Source of the DNA: Cudoniella acicularis
Lineage: Eukaryota > Ascomycota > Leotiomycetes > Helotiales > Helotiaceae
NCBI GenBank assembly: GCA_013054445.1
Contig: JAAMPI010000382.1
Span: forward strand, 1 to 40,352
Reading direction: 5' to 3'
DNA: 40,352 bases
The notes beneath the pieces were generated by a model. The model was not told where the DNA came from, ran no database searches, and worked only from the letters and a program-made list of their open reading frames with translations. The first letter of the stretch is position 1, and every line of letters begins with the position of its first letter. Positions 1 through 11,580 of this stretch are shown here, in pieces. Both the position numbers and the translations under genes were made by a program.

Positions 1-315
1 CAGTCTCAACCTGCTACTCCTACTCCTGCCTCCGCTCAAGAGTACAGACCGTCGAAGGAAGCTTTAAAGATAGACCTTCAAGCTTTTACAAATGCCGTCT
101 TTCGAGAACTCTCAAAGCCTCCCCCGCCCCCTCCTATCGATGTCGCGAAGGCTCTTCAAGCCTATACTATAGCCCTGGACAAGGTCATCGCTACGCGATT
201 AATGGCACATATGACACAGCTAGCAGAGCCTATTAATCGTGTAGTGGCAGTAGTAGAGAATATCGACAAAAACGTAGTGGGCATATCAAATCAACTCGAC
301 AGAAGCTATGACTAG
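1..315 (+). CDS. 3' end of a retroelement ORF (partial)
   Basis: Open frame entering from the left edge and running 104 codons to a TAG at 313-315; no start is in the window. The visible part has a Ser/Pro/Thr/Gln-rich start, a run of prolines near residue 40, and an amphipathic, possibly coiled-coil tail ending NQLDRSYD. I do not recognise the domain. The polypurine tract and LTR follow 200 bp downstream, so it most likely ends the last ORF of an LTR retrotransposon. Codons rich in CA and TG survive here, unlike the next 30 kb, so this copy has largely escaped RIP. It could instead be a host gene disrupted by the LTR. Confidence 0.5.
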   Translation, partial: QSQPATPTPASAQEYRPSKEALKIDLQAFTNAVFRELSKPPPPPPIDVAKALQAYTIALDKVIATRLMAHMTQLAEPINRVVAVVENIDKNVVGISNQLDRSYD

Positions 316-502
316 GGCACCTCCGTAGAGCTAGCACCTTACTACTATACCGACCGATCCCTCGAAGTTGACACCGTGTCGCTAAGAGCTAGCACCTGAC
401 TGCTATTCACAGAGCTGGCATCTTACGGCTACCTTTGGCAGAGGATTAGATAGAGGGATTAGATATAGGAGTTAAGCTATAGAGCTAGGGGCTAGCTCTC
501 CT

Positions 503-516
503 GAAGGAGGGGATGA
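503..516 (+). other. Polypurine tract of LTR element
   Basis: The purine-rich run GAAGGAGGGGATGA directly abuts the TGTCAC that opens the LTR. This is where the plus-strand primer of an LTR retrotransposon lies, and it fixes the element as lying to the left with this being its 3' LTR. Confidence 0.55.
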
Positions 517-658
517 TGTCACAGACCTGGTTCGGAGGTCTGGTCGGGACCGATCACGTGACCTTATATCGTGTATATAACCTCGTTTCAGACCTCGTCT
601 GAGCTCTTCACCTTAGTATTCTAAGTAATAGAACTACTTTACTGTCAGCGCTGTCACA
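517..658 (+). repeat. LTR (3' LTR of a young LTR retrotransposon)
   Basis: Segment opening TGTCACAG and closing CTGTCACA, so the ends are TG...CA and short inverted repeats (TGT/ACA). Inside are CACGTGACC and a TATA-like TATATAACC, fitting an LTR promoter. It follows a polypurine tract. Length (about 142 bp) is short for a fungal LTR and rests on the terminal motifs only, since the 5' partner is outside the window. Its right end lies against the C-terminal codons of the RIP-degraded Ras-like gene, so the element probably inserted there after the block was mutated. Confidence 0.5.
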
Positions 659-1245
659 ATTATATAGAAAGACTCCTTAACGTTTCTATCGTCCTTTACT
701 AATACTTCGAGAAATTTATATCCTAATTTTCGCGCTATACCCTCGCCTTCTAGTAGAGATACCTTCCGCTTTATAATATCGACTTTGTTCCTAACGAATA
801 CTATTAGTACTCGGAAACTAGAGTAAGAATACGTCGACTTCTTGATTTTTTAGATCTGATCGTATAGTCCTTAGATTCGTATAAAAGATAGTCTTAACGA
901 AATACTATATACTAGTATAAATCCTTTATTAGTACGAATCTATTTATCTCCGAAGTAGGAATATTCGTCTACGCCGGCTATATTAATAATCTCTAGCGTA
1001 TATTACTAGTCATTGACTACCACTTCTATTATATAGGAATCTTCGATAGTAGGATTATACTTTATAAACGTTAGTACGAACTTTTTAATTATAATATATT
1101 CTATAGAACTTATAGGCTTACCTCTTCTACGAAGTCTTTAAATCTAAGTCGTAAGACTAAAACAGTTTTCCTAACGCCTCTATCCCCTAGTACCGCTAGC
1201 TTATATACGAATAGTATGATCAGATCTTAACGCGAATATTGCCTA
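640..1245 (-). pseudogene. RIP-degraded Ras-type small GTPase
   Basis: Reading the minus strand, a P-loop KLAVLGDRGVRKT (from GDGGVGKT) lies near 1160-1200. After a probable intron opening GTAAGC come an effector-like YNPTIEDSY, a switch-II remnant NIAGVDEY (from DTAGQEEY) and a G4 motif remnant VRNKVD (from GNKxD). The tail reaches the LTR near 660. Order and spacing fit the Ras family, where the protein acts as a membrane-linked GTP/GDP switch. The first Met appears as ATA, key Gly/Gln residues are changed and several TAG/TAA interrupt it, so it cannot be functional. Ras rather than Rab/Rho is judged from the TIEDSY effector motif. Confidence 0.7.
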
Positions 1246-3409
1246 GGTAGTATCGGTACTAAGGCCAGTTAGGATTTAACCGCTACTTATAAAAAGCATT
1301 TACGACGTATATAGCCCGAGGTCTAGTGTAATATAAAGGGGGCTAGTAAAAAGCAACTAAGCCGGTCCGTATCGTTTTATTAGCAGCTTACCGCTCTACT
1401 ATACGAGACGAGGCTACTTCTTTCCGAGTCTTTATACCTCGGCAAGGCCCCTTACTCGTATATATACCGGCCCTATAGTCTGACATTATAGGGACAAGTG
1501 GCGCTTTATATCCTAGTTAGAGGCTTTTTCGAGAAAGATAAGTTATTTTTCTCCGCCCCTCTTTATCAGGCACTTAGGGAGTGGCAAAATTTGTCTTAGA
1601 CTTCGGCTAAGTAGAGAAGTTCTAGAGACTAGAGTTTAGTCGCTAGTAGGGGTTTCCTACGGAGTTAGTATCTTTTAAGTATCTATAGAATCAAATTCGC
1701 TACGGAGTACGATCTTCTATATATATTCGGAGAGAAAATCCTAGGTCTAACGTGACTTATATAAGATAATAAGTTAATAATAGCGAGACGATTATTAGTC
1801 TAAATCTCTTAATTCTATAGAGGTATCTCTATTCTTTATAATACTATATAGCTACGATTGACTAGGAATTTATAATATATAGATAAAAAGATACGCCTAA
1901 GACTATATACGCTAGACTCTACTCGAGGGCCTATAAATCTCTCCTTAATAGACTAGCGGACGCTCCTCTTTATCTATTTCGGTTTCTCCTTTAAGATAGT
2001 TCGATTAGAAGTAATCTTTTTATTAAAGCTATAGTCGAGCGGCGATAGTAGGCTAAGACTGTTTATTAGAACTACTTAAGATGATTATTAGGAACACCTT
2101 ACTATATATTAGTATCCCCTATAAGTTTCTAGGAAGTCGACCCTGTCACGACACTACCAAGTTAAAGTTTCACTACGTCCCTATTGACTAGCTTCCGATC
2201 GCTAAACCTCTTCTTCGGATAGATAGTTAACGGGCCACGGAGTTTGTAGTAGAGGGGTAATTATATAGGCACCTGAGTCGGAAGACCCTAAAGAACGTTA
2301 GTATTATTTTAGGCCGTAATCTAGAATATTATATTAAGTCTGACTAGAATCTAATTAGAAACAAAGTTATTAACTTACTAATCAATTTAGCTATATCTAA
2401 GGTGTTAATATATCTATTAGTGATAGCTTTAGACTTATAAAGAGCGCTAAGTATCGCTTGTAAGTCGAAATTCTTAAAGTAAATCGAACCTATAATACTA
2501 ATAAGAGAACCGAGTTTATTAAGATTATTAATTATCGTATACTTACTATTAAATTTAAGTTAGTAGACATCTTCGAGGCCGCTAGTAAATATGAACACGC
2601 GTCGTATAAGTCTAATAAGTTGAGCTTCTGCTTTACGATTTTAGTATTTCGCGAACGTGGCCTTAAATAAATCCGTAGAATCTTTCCGAAACGCTTATAG
2701 TACTCTATCTTAGTTTTTCTTAAGGAGGTGGATAGCCGAGCGGGTGTTATAGTCTTCGAGTAAACTTAGAGCGAGTAACATAAGACATAAGGTAAATTTC
2801 TCTCGAACCGGAGGACTAGATTCTTAATAATAGTCAGTATTATAACTTATAAACGAAGTAAGTAATAGGATTACTAGTATATCGTTACTCAAGATGGCCT
2901 ATTCAAGTGCTGTTTCTAGGTATAGTAGGGTGATTAAGCGAAGGCATGATTTGAGTCCCTTATTACGTCGAAACCAGATCGCCTTAAAGGAGTTTTCGAG
3001 GAAGCGGGTATAAGATCTTCTTCTTGCCCCCTATATACTATATATATCTACTTCTATCTTCGTTAATTACGTTAGATCATAACCGAACAGGAATTCGAAT
3101 TTAGCCTTGTCGAGGAACAGAAAATTGTGATCGAGAAGCCACGGAATATATGATTTATTAATAATAACTTCGTAATACCCGTCGAGTCTTTTCCTAAGAA
3201 TATATATTCCTAGTACTAACGCTACTTTACCCTAGTCGGAATCGTCTATTTTAATTTCGTCTATTATCACGTAAAAAAAGCTTTTATAGGTTGTTATTTA
3301 GACGTATATAGAAAAGCTGACTAATGTTAAGAATAGTTCGCTTATGTTTCTGTTAGTAATAGTAAGTCTAGGGCTCTTAAGAAAGTCTAGGTAGCCTCTT
3401 ACCTGCTTA

Positions 3410-3490
3410 GCCTTATACGTGACCTTGGCCTTATATTTGACCTTAACCTTATATTTGACCCCGGCTTTATATATAACCTTAACCTTATTT
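3410..3490. repeat. 18-bp minisatellite in family X copy 1
   Basis: About four and a half units of an 18-bp motif of the type GCCTTATATTTGACCTTA. On the minus strand it reads as an alternating Lys-Val/Lys-Tyr/Lys-Ala run. Copy 2 of the family has a different short-period run at the matching place (19945-19990), so the tract is homologous in position but diverged in unit. Confidence 0.6.
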
Positions 3491-3789
3491 ATAACTAATA
3501 TACGGCTCTCTCGGTTAGTAATTTTAAGAACTAGAGACTACGGTAGCGTATTAACTACAAGTATTAGCTCGTAATCTATAACCAAATGCCTAGTACCTTC
3601 GAGGATAAGAGTCGGTAGCGGTATAATAGGGGAAAGTATCTCGAGCGGTTCGTAATCTATAGTAAAACGGGGCGACGACTCTGACTAATAAAGAAGAACC
3701 CTTATTTTATATATAGGGCGTCTATATATAATCTCTCCGACTTTTAAATGCCTTTCTAATAAGGGTCGCTTAAGGACGGAGCGTTTCTA

Positions 3790-3945
3790 GTAGGGAATCT
3801 ATAGATTCTACTTTTAGTTTATCTATAACGCTATTTTGATAGGGGGTATATAGTTTCCGCGATTTTTAGTTTAACTATAACGCCTTTTCGATAAAGAGTC
3901 TATAGTTTTCGCGACTTTTAGCCTTAAAGTAATACCTTTTCGACA
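3790..3945. repeat. Three 51-bp (17-codon) repeats in family X copy 1
   Basis: Three imperfect direct copies with period about 51 bp, each containing a CTATAG(A/T)TT...TTTTAGTTT...AACGCC pattern. A period divisible by three, and the same kind of repeat in the same place in the second family member (20580-20716), indicate that these were protein repeats of about 17 residues on the minus strand. A lone related unit lies at about 12066-12117. Confidence 0.6.
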
Positions 3946-5213
3946 AGGGTTCTCTAGATTCCTAGCCTATATTCTAGAGTCTATAGCTATTTTATTATCT
4001 CTAAATCAATAGGTGACGATAGCCTAGGATTGATATATCATATACTAGATCGCTAATAGTTAAGGTGGTTTCGTCTATTCGGAACGTGCCCGCGATGACC
4101 CTACCTTTACGGCGCGTTCTAGTATTCGCGCCTTAACCGGAAATACTAAGCTACCTGACTTTCGTAACGACCGATACTAGCTCTAGTATAATCGGTGGTT
4201 TTACGTTTTCTTAATAATATCTTTAGCTCTTTGTTTAAATTCCGAAGTATTTATAAAAAGAAAGCCGATTAAATTTATATATAGTTAAAGTTATAATAGG
4301 GTACTTCCTACTCGTAATAGCCTTAGAAAGCGACTACTCTACTTAGAATCGGTAATACCCTAAGAAGAGCTAAGCTATAGATATATAAATTTAAAATATA
4401 ACTTATTTTACGATAATATAGTTAGAACTATAGTTCGTTTAGGTTTACCTTAATCGATGATCGGTATAGTTCCCCGGATCTTTCCCCGGAGTTAATAGAC
4501 AGCTCTTTTAAGGCTTTATAGCTTACTCGAGAGGAATTCTGATCTAAGGACAGTAAGTATTAGTAGAACCTACGAACTATAGGTTTATTTGTTTTCTTTC
4601 GGCGAAAGGCCCGTCCTACTACTCTCTTATATACTGATCCCTAACCTATAGTCTTGATCAACTTGCTACTAACGAAGGGACAAGGAAAACAAAATTCCGT
4701 ATATCGAAATTCTATCTAAATCCTTTAATTCTATTCGCCTATATAATTCTAGATCTTAATCGGAATTCTCCGGTATATAAACCACTACCCTCTGTTCTTT
4801 CTACGCCCGTAGCTAAGGTACTCTTCTTAATAAATCCCTTTAGCATATCATCTCTATCTGCTTTACTATAACGGCTTATATTATTCAAACTTAGAGTAAG
4901 AATAGGGAGCTTTAATAACGTAGAAATGGTGGCCGTTAATAGCTAGTACGGAGACAACGACTAATAGGGCTTCCTACGACTATATAAGTGTCCTTTATAC
5001 GATAAAGCTTTTTATCGTCTCGAATACTAGACAAGACATATTCGAATATATACTAGAGAGAAGCCTTATATATACTAATACCCGGGCTATATAAAAAGAT
5101 TTTCGCGGTCGGATAAACTTATTCGATACTCGAGGATATATAACGACCCTAAGTCGAGAAGAATTAATAAGACACGCTAGGCTGTTTAGATAATACCTCC
5201 TCTAAACAAGAAC

Positions 5214-5815
5214 ATGTCCCGATCAGCACCTGCCTCTACTGTCGGTTCACTAATCGTCTCCCCTTTAGACTCCTACGCTTTATACTCGACTATCGTCCTA
5301 TAGAACAGACGTCACAGCTATAGTAGCCACGGCAGTTAGAACGACCTCCCTTCCCTCTCTACCTACGCTATGTCGCGCTCGTATTCCTACGGCGAAGATA
5401 ATTATAACTTATATCGAAATACTAAGCGTTCGGGACCTGACTTAACAAACTCTACTTCTCCGTCTTTACTAACCTTCTCTTAGGACTCGCTATCACTAAC
5501 ACTAGACCAGACTCCTCTAGCCACTCTAATATAATCGCCTCGTCTCCGACCTTATAGTAGTGGCTACGACTTGCCTGCGATCCGTGACCTGTCTCTTTAA
5601 CAAACACCTACCCTTACGATTATAGAGCCCTAATATGTCGACGGACAATACTATACTAATAACTAAGCTATATCCGCTCCTCGATCTATACTAGTGATCA
5701 GCGACATCATGTCGAGAACGTACGGGACCGAGAGGATATTGCCTGCCCCGCTAGCTCCTATAGCGATAGGGCAGTAGCTAGTAGATGATTTTATAGCTCG
5801 GTTGATTCCTTAAAA
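5214..5815 (+). pseudogene. RIP-degraded Ser/Pro/Gln-rich protein, unknown
   Basis: An ATG at 5214 starts a plus-strand frame of about 200 codons closed only by TAG/TAA codons, most standing in Gln-rich context. It opens MSRSAPASTVGSLIVSP and is rich in Ser, Thr, Pro and Tyr with no visible fold, like disordered parts of fungal regulatory proteins. No domain is recognised. Downstream the frame becomes unreadable, perhaps at an intron near 5815. RIP looks lighter here than in the neighbouring kilobases. Confidence 0.35.
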
Positions 5816-8430
5816 AGAGTTTCTAAGCACCTATCTAGGAAGGTAATGTTAGTCCTACTTGCCGATAGGTAGATTTAGGCATATGTTATCGTATAATCAA
5901 GGCAAACACTCTATAACAGGTTCTTATAAAGCTGTCTAACAGACCTTAGAGTAAAGGGTAAAGCCAAAGAAGAGAATAAAAGTCTAAAGACTAACTCTAT
6001 ATCTATTATAAATTTAATAATATTATAACCTCCTAAACACCCTTCTTCTATACCGAAACTCTATCTATACCGCCCGCCTACTATAGTAACCTATACTATA
6101 ATACTTGCGCCTACCTATAAAGAAAAAGGAGGAGAGAATCAAATCTCCTCTATCTTCTACTCTATTAAGTTAACGATCGTCTCCGATTTATTAATAGTAG
6201 TCTGTTTATTTACCTATATATTCGTTATACCTTCTACGGCAGTCTTCCCGTACCCTTTTACGAGGACATGTCTCTATTCGTTTAATTAGCTATCTCCTCG
6301 CTCTAATCTACGAATCAGACCGAATTAAGAACGAACCTTTAATATATCTTTCCTTAAAAAGCTCTTTTCGTAATACCCGTAAGGGAAAGGCTTTACTGCT
6401 AAGTAGATCCGTTTATACCGCTTGAGATCGTAGTTACGGTTAAAGGATTACGGATATTAGTCGCACTTAAATAGCCGGTCGTTTTGTTGTCTTATATTCG
6501 AGTGACTATATATAGATAGGGAAGAGATACGATCCGAAGGCGCGGGGGACGTGTTAGGAGATTGTTTTATAAGCGGGAATAAGAGTGGTCGTGATAGTAA
6601 GGTCGGTATAAGGGGAGATAGTCTACTATAATAGTCTAGAGTATAGATAAAGTCTTGTTAAGTTAATTACGAGGAATACTACTACGAGGCGTTTATTCGT
6701 TACTATTATTAAACACCGGACGAACTAATAAAGGTAGGGAATAGAGAGAGGTTGCTGTCGTAGGGTAAAAGAAGCCTTTTAGTCGATAGTGAATTAAGTG
6801 GTCGTCCTATATAATTTGGCCACTACTACGTAAATATTAAGCCGACTAGATATAACGGATTCTACGGTTAAGACTAGTAGTTATCTAAACTTCTACTAAT
6901 AGTAAGATTAAAGGCTACGGGTATCTGAGCTATAAAGGTCTCTATCGTTAAAAAGAAGAGCGTAAAAATTGTTCCCGAGATACGTTATAAATAGGTCCCG
7001 TAAATTAGAGGCTCGAGGAGATAGCGAACCGTCTCGTTAGGCTCCGATTTCTCTAGAGGATAAAGAACGTTTCTAATAAAAAAGTCAAGGTTAGATCCTA
7101 GTAAAGAATAAGATAACCTACCTAGATAGGACGAAGAGGCAACTAATATATATAGTATATCAAGTTTATGTCTTTAATATTTTGCTAGGCAGAAGCTTAG
7201 GCGTAGGAAGAGTGCCTAGGTATCATTTTAAGGCTGACTAAACGCCGTGATAAGAGGTCGAGGGTAAATAATAAGATATAAACCGATAAGGTGGCTAGCG
7301 ACTTATAGGTCTCTACGTCGGTCTAGGTTTAAAGCTAATTCGCTTAGCGAGGCTATACTATACTTTTAACGCCCTACTCGTATACTTAGCCTTAGTAAAC
7401 CGTTCTCTAGAATCTCGTATTAATCCTCTACGCCTCTCTTATGATACCCGATATACTAGATAAGCAGCTATAAGCCTCCTTTAGCGGGCGTAAACCACTT
7501 TAATTACGATGATGTTTAGTATAAGCTATACTACGTATAGCGGGGCTTTAACTCTAAGTATAGAGTAAACCGAGCGGGTTCGGGCATTCTACTAACCGCT
7601 ATAAAAGGTCCGTCTGCTACTAGAAGTCTAACTTCGTTCTTATGTTTTAAAGAGTATACGACAGGGGTAATAGTATAAGCACTATAAAACGGCAATAAGC
7701 ATGATTTATATACTACTAGATTCGGAGTATCTATTATACTAGTTAGAGTTCTTAAACTAGCTTAAAGTGATCCTCCTTACCGTACCGGCTAGAGAGCTTT
7801 CTAAAGTTAGGTTTAAGGTCTAGATTTATAACTTAGATATAAGGATAAAGATTTAAATCTAGATATAGAATTAACGAAGATTAAAGAACCCGAATATATG
7901 ATCAATTTAGAGATTACTAGTAGTTAAGAAGATAGAAATTAGAAGACTTAAGGTTAAAAGGAAGGAAACGGCCCCTAAATGTCTTATAATAGTATTGCCG
8001 TACTATCACGTGATCTAGAACTGTTAATTCTAGAGATAATATAGCTCGGAATTAGTTATATACTACTAATAAGAGTAAAACACCTTCGACGCTCGATCCT
8101 ACTAACTTAACCCTCTAGGTACCTCTACTCCGATTTAGTGATAGTAAATACTAGGCCGTTCCGGCTAACCGTATGCCCTAACTCGCTTAAGGTAACCTTA
8201 CCTGACGTGCGGGATCTGTCGAGGTCAAGTTGATAAGATTCTTATTTTCCTATAACCTTCTATAATATAATATCTAGAAACGCCTTTCCCCTAAACTCTA
8301 AACTATAGAGCCAATTTACTCTAAATTAGATACGTCGCCACTACCGTTCCTATATCTAATAGGGAGACTTAAGGAGTTGTCGCGAATAGGGTAGAAGAGA
8401 TTTATCGCTAATCTAGAATCTATAGCCGCC
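5816..8430. other. RIP-degraded stretch without identifiable gene
   Basis: Same TA-rich, CA-poor composition. Some minus-strand frames around 7300-7800 read as protein-like strings broken by TAG/TAA, but I could not tie them to a family. No LTR, terminal repeat or RNA gene was seen. Confidence 0.4.
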
Positions 8431-8439
8431 TATTCGTAG

Positions 8440-9700
8440 GGGGTGTCAGTTCTAGGTATATACGCGCCTGTTTGTTTAATATCTCTCTTCGGATTTAAGT
8501 TGACTGATCTATAGATAGGATAGAGTGGATATAGAGAGGTGTTGGTTTCTTAGACATTGTCACGACATAGTAGAAGTAGTGGTAGGAGACATCCCTACGT
8601 CTACTAGTATAGAAAAATATAAGTGTGTCGCTTCTAGATCATGTCTAAAGACTGATAAGTGTTAGCGCGGAAGCACAAACTAGAGTATTATAGTATCCGA
8701 TATATAGAGACTTTATTAGAACCCTTTAATCTAATTCTTAGCGTAAAGATCAGGGCCGCTTAGGAAGAGTACGAAGCCGGAGTGACGCCGGAAGCTCGAT
8801 AGGTACGAGAGGCGGATAAAGTAGACTGTTTGATTAAGGTATATGATTACGAACTACAAACATATAGGGAGAAGGGTCTTAAAGAGTTTTAGAGCTTGAC
8901 ATTAAAAATCACGTCTTAGGAGGGCAAAGCGTGGCTACGGTTGTTATAAGAGGAAAGGAAGGCCTACTTCTCGAGGCTAAAATAGCGAGTTCCTATTATA
9001 TTCGTTATCGGTATATCTTATTAGCCTTACTTTGACTTTAGTTCTAACTCGAGCTCAGGTGCCTCTAGTATAGGCAAGAAGACATAATACGCTCTCCTAT
9101 CTAAGGATTTCGTTGTTCGGCGTATATTCTTAGATCAGGTATTAGACGAAAAATCTTATGATCTAATATACCTCTACGTATAATATATAAAAGATTGTCT
9201 TACGGAAGAAGACGTCGATATTATAACGGAGTTAGTAATTAACTTACTTAGGAGGAAGATTAATAAAGGAAATATATAGAGCCTCGTGCTCGGGTTTCCT
9301 AAAAGAATAGAATAACTTATTAAGTTTAAAAAGAAGGTCAGTATGACCTATTAAACTAAAGCTATACTTACGTTAGTAGGTTTAAAAGACAAATTATATA
9401 ATACTACTAAAGTATTCCGTAGAGCAAATATACTAGCGTATAGAAAAGCTAGGATCTTCTAGTATAGCTAGTGACGGGTCGGATGTTACGAAGGAGTTTT
9501 AAAATTTCTAAACTCTAAATATAGACGTAGAGAATCACTTGAAAGTAGTAGAGGGGTATTTTAAAGAGGTAAGTAGGATTAAACCTAGACGAAATACGAA
9601 CTGATTACGTTCTAGATAAATTGTGATAGGTCTATAGAGGAGGTCTATAGCTTTATAAAAAAGGCAGTTAAAGAGATTATCTAGTATACGGAAACGGAGA
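8440..9700 (+). pseudogene. RIP-degraded HD-domain/adenylate-kinase fusion
   Basis: The first part shows an HDDC2/YfbR-type HD domain: HD doublet and VVGDIPTST near 8555-8610, then EEYEAGVTPEAR and VREADKVDCLIKVYDYE near 8770-8860. The second part is adenylate/UMP-CMP-kinase-like: a strand IIFVIG, a P-loop remnant SIGKKTQYALLSKDF (from GKGTQ) near 9075, an LVLGFPKRIEQL segment (from GFPR) near 9290, and a C-terminal CDRSIEEVYSFIKKAVKEI near 9620-9680. From memory, fungal proteins with this HD-kinase order exist; they are inferred to act on nucleotides. TAG/TAA replace expected Trp/Gln codons and the P-loop glycines are damaged, so the copy is dead. A frameshift or intron probably lies near 9600. 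Confidence 0.65.
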
Positions 9701-9989
9701 AATAAAGTTTAATAGTATACTAGATTACTTAGTAGTCTCTATTCGTTTACGAAAGGCTTTCTAACGAAAGTCTTCCGCCTTATATATACCCTCTTATATA
9801 CTCTTAAAAAACAGCGAACTTATTATAAAGGCTACGCTACTCGGGTCTCCGTCCTTATATAATTCGCGAGCTTTCTTACTAAGCAAGCTATTATTTCCTA
9901 TTAACTGGTTAGAATTCGAAGGCTAGTTACGTATACTCCTATCACTTACTTAGACGAGATATATAACCCTAAAGTATCTTTATATATTT

Positions 9990-10960
9990 TACGACCCTTA
10001 TATTATTACCTATTATGTCCTTCGACTTCTTGTCGTCCTAGTTTAAATCTAACGGTTTTCGCTTTATCGTATAATAAAAATACGATAATATAGAATTATA
10101 AGAGGCGATCGCTCTATTAATAAGAGTCTTTAGATTAGATAGATATATCTAAAACCCGTCTTAGAATCGTTAGTATACTTATTTCGGAATTAGAGATAAA
10201 ACGGACCGGGTCTTTATAACGTGACTAAAAGAGATTTCTTCTAGTATTAACCTCTTTAGTATACGCGAGAATAAAGGCGACTAGAAACTCAACTATCTAT
10301 ATCTTCCGGTCTTTCTTCTATACTATCTTTAGGAGACCTTCTTTAATTTCCCGATTCAATCTAATCATGTTTAACTCTAAGAGATGGCCTAGTTGGTTTC
10401 GAATTATACGAGGCACAGGTGTAGAACCGTACTATATAGAATCCCTCTCCTTAACAGTCGGCATCCCTAGAGTTTCCCGTTTATCGCTATCGTCGGCAAA
10501 TTGATACGGAACTATTATAAGAATAAGACTAGTATATATCTTAAAACACTAACGAATGATTAAGACCTTAATAATTAGCTCGTAACTTCTAATACGGGGA
10601 CGTTACTTATATATATAAAGGTAGTTATAAGTTTAAAGGGGATTATAATCGGCTATTAACGACACGCATCGGCTATAGTAATCTTAACATAGCCACGAAC
10701 ATATAAAGATATATCAAATTTTATATTAGCTAGGCAATATACTATGGTTTTTATCGAATACCTACCGGATAAATTCTTCCGAAGGATACGGATCTGATAT
10801 TCATGTTCTAGAAGAAATTCGTAGTACTCTACCTTTAAGAGAGGACTATTAGGATAGTGTCGTAACTTTACTGTCTTCTTAGAACTCGATCTACTAGATC
10901 GTATAGCTATAAACAGGATTTCGTATGTTAGATCATTCCCTAGGACCTGTTAGCCTAGCT
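9990..10960 (-). pseudogene. RIP-degraded Zn2Cys6-type regulator, C-terminal part, copy 1
   Basis: The minus-strand reading gives VPRIIRNQLGHLLELNMIRL, then RNLFQSRYKDPVRFI, and near the end IASYNSILSYFYYTIKRKPL, followed by an acidic/basic DDKKSKD. The NQL...LE helix, the conserved (R)N-F/W-RY segment and a final NxLLxHFHYxxxxxPL-like motif resemble the C-terminal region of many fungal binuclear zinc-cluster transcription factors. This comparison is from memory, not a search. No Zn2Cys6 cluster is visible upstream, where RIP would have changed Cys codons (TGC, TGT). The related copy at 23230-24250 aligns across all three motifs, supporting strand and family. It follows the HD/kinase wreck tail to tail. 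Confidence 0.45.
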
Positions 10961-11365
10961 AAAACTATAAGTCAGGGAGTAAGAGTATATTTCTCGAATA
11001 GATTCTATTTTATAATTTTACGTTAATAGTAAAATTCTACCGGAATACTAAATTTAGTATATTTCAAATAGAGGAGTTCTCCTTCTAGTCTCGTATACTA
11101 TAAAGAAGTTAGTTTGTTAATTACTATTAAGTAAAGAGAAATACTTTAGTATTTTAAGCCCGGTATCTTAGACATCGAGACTGTTTAGTCCTTCCGCGGA
11201 GACTATAAGACAGTGCTCTTCCGACAAGAGCGAAGCTAGTATTAGGTGCTTGTTTGGTGTCACTAGAAAGAACTAGCCTAAACTTGTATTAAGGCAGGCC
11301 TACTCCTAGACGCTGTTCGAGATCTAGGAACAATTCCGAGAAGATATTAAGAGTATCGCTATACT

Positions 11366-11580
11366 CGAAGTTTGATTAAGATTCCGGCGGCGAAGGCAGG
11401 AGAGTAGTAGAAGCGAGAGAGTGGTATCTATAATCAAACAAACTCGGAGCCAGACCGGCGCTAGCCTCTTCGAAGTTTGATTAAGGCTCTAGCGGTAAAG
11501 GTTCGTTGGCTTAGAGAATAGTAAAAGCGAGAGAGGGGTCTCCCTAATCAACTAAACTCGGAGCCAGGCCGGTATCAGCC
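11366..11580. repeat. Tandem duplication of about 105 bp
   Basis: Two imperfect adjacent copies, each beginning CGAAGTTTGATTAAG and ending with AACTCGGAGCCAG(A/G)CCGG, with start-to-start distance 105 bp. Each copy also carries a local inverted repeat (TTTGATTA...TAATCAA). Function unknown; it may be noncoding or an upstream part of the neighbouring minus-strand gene. Confidence 0.6.

Larger units (their letters stand above)
2130..4270 (-). pseudogene. Degenerate gene of unknown family X, copy 1
   Basis: A minus-strand reading gives protein-like sequence broken by TAG/TAA at probable Gln positions. Recognisable stretches: a basic start (KELKILLRKRKTTDYTRASI), 17-residue repeats (3790-3945), a Lys/Val-rich minisatellite (3410-3490), then GIYILRKRLDGYYEVIINKS and YIPWLLDHN, and a C-terminal half beginning near 2720. 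The same order with clear similarity recurs at about 19120-20720, which supports the strand and the coding nature. I do not recognise the family. No start, stop or intron can be fixed. Confidence 0.45.

Noticed and set aside
2139..2152. GTCACGACA/TGTCGTGAC strings at about 2144, 8550 and 29290 as LTR ends
   Set aside because: At 8550 the string encodes the HD doublet of the HD-domain wreck; no shared flanks link the three sites.
2727..2760. Perfect tRNA A-box consensus (TAGCCGAGCGGG)
   Set aside because: No matching B box or cloverleaf follows, and one such match is expected by chance in a window this size.
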